Source: Candidatus Poribacteria bacterium (lineage in GTDB: Bacteria; Poribacteria; WGA-4E; UBA9662). From it: a stretch of 7,710 nucleotides of DNA. Numbering within the stretch: the first letter of the stretch is position 1; each line of letters starts with the position of its first letter. The stretch covers positions 21,686 through 29,395 of the forward strand of contig PACG01000058.1 of the NCBI GenBank assembly GCA_002699335.1, given 5' to 3'. Below the pieces are notes generated by a model. That model made no database searches. It saw only the letters and a program-made list of their open reading frames with translations, and was not told where the DNA came from. Shown here in pieces: positions 7,122-7,710 of the stretch. A program made the position numbers and the translations under genes.

Positions 7122-7710
7122 ATGAACAATTCAAACTTAATTACCACCCGTGATCTGGTAAAAACCTTTGCGATGGGAAACTATGAATTCACTGCCTTGA
7201 ACAAAATTAACCTGGTGTTCAAAACAGGCGAATTTGCCGGCTTAGTTGGTCCCAGTGGATCGGGAAAAACCACACTCTTAAATATATTGGGATCTCTGGA
7301 TGCCCCTACCTCGGGAGAGGCGGTTGTTTTAGGGCAATCCATCAGTGAGCTTACCTCGAAAAAGGCGGCCGACCTGCGAAACCATCATTTGGGGTTTATC
7401 TTCCAAACCTATAACCTGTTGCCAGTGTACACTGTTTATGAAAATGTGGAATTACCCCTGTTGCTCTTGAAGATACCTGCAGTTGAACGGAAACAAACGG
7501 TGCTGCAATCGCTGGAATGGGTGGGTTTAACCGATAAGATAAAGTCCCGCCCAGCACAACTCTCCGGCGGCGAATGCCAGCGGGTATCTATCGCTCGTGC
7601 CATGGTGAAAACGCCGAAGATTGTCCTGGCTGATGAACCTACCGCCAACCTGGATGCCAAGAATTCACATAATATTCTACAAACCATGGAAAAACTGAAT
7701 CGGGAATTGA
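7122..7710 (+). CDS. ABC transporter ATP-binding protein, LolD/MacB type (3' end cut by window edge)
   Basis: Partial gene: 196 codons from ATG 7122 run open to the right edge. Visible motifs are Walker A GPSGSGKT (43-50), Q-loop Gln95 in 'GFIFQTYNL', signature LSGGE (147-151) followed by CQR, Walker B IVLADE (167-172) and D-loop NLDA (176-179). The switch His lies beyond the edge. LSGGE is the form found in LolD, so the difference from the LSGGQ of the other ATPase is not a defect; the Cys after it is less usual. The sequence aligns throughout with the 3491-4183 product, including 'NLLPVYTVYENVE' after the Q-loop, so it belongs to the same subfamily that partners FtsX-type permeases. None is present upstream on this side of the remnant, so the permease is expected to the right. 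A purine-rich ribosome-binding region precedes the start. It follows the second barrel gene by 52 nt and is likely in the same operon. Confidence 0.93.
   Translation, partial: MNNSNLITTRDLVKTFAMGNYEFTALNKINLVFKTGEFAGLVGPSGSGKTTLLNILGSLDAPTSGEAVVLGQSISELTSKKAADLRNHHLGFIFQTYNLLPVYTVYENVELPLLLLKIPAVERKQTVLQSLEWVGLTDKIKSRPAQLSGGECQRVSIARAMVKTPKIVLADEPTANLDAKNSHNILQTMEKLNREL

Noticed and set aside
7436..7687. Open frame of 83 codons on the - strand within the second ATPase gene.
   Set aside because: It is antisense to conserved ABC motifs and is a typical shadow frame.

Overview
The window reads as a stretch of chromosome from a diderm (Gram-negative-type) bacterium of intermediate G+C. Two genes encode signal-peptide-bearing proteins that look like outer-membrane beta-barrels, one encodes a periplasmic LolA-like protein, and the rest encode inner-membrane transporter parts. 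All genes are on the + strand and tightly packed, and the starts include ATG, GTG and TTG. I cannot name the taxon: nothing here (rRNA, tRNA, housekeeping marker) fixes it.

Region 1 (about 55-5355) looks like one operon encoding an envelope-spanning transport system. In order it holds a LolA-like 'outer membrane lipoprotein-sorting' protein, two four-helix FtsX/MacB/LolC-type permeases, a LolD/MacB-type ATPase, and a predicted outer-membrane beta-barrel protein that overlaps the ATPase gene by 4 nt (ATGA). A simple reading is that the two permeases and the ATPase extract a lipid or lipid-anchored substrate from the inner membrane, the LolA-like protein carries it across the periplasm, and the barrel acts at the outer membrane. 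The families are recognised from sequence; the substrate and direction are inference.

Region 2 (about 5358-5957) is a decayed gene: the C-terminal part of an MMPL/RND-superfamily exporter. It has at least one convincing in-frame stop, two apparent frameshifts and no N-terminal two-thirds. MMPL exporters are frequent neighbours of LolA-like and barrel genes of this kind, so the remnant may record replacement of an RND pump by an ABC pump, or a deletion that joined two transport loci.

Region 3 (5975-7710) starts what looks like a second, related set: another signal-peptide-bearing beta-barrel sharing a motif with the first, then a second LolD/MacB-type ATPase that runs off the right edge. No permease for this ATPase is visible; it probably lies to the right. 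There are no RNA genes, CRISPR arrays, insertion sequences or clear rho-independent terminators. No stretch longer than 300 bases lacks a gene or gene remnant.
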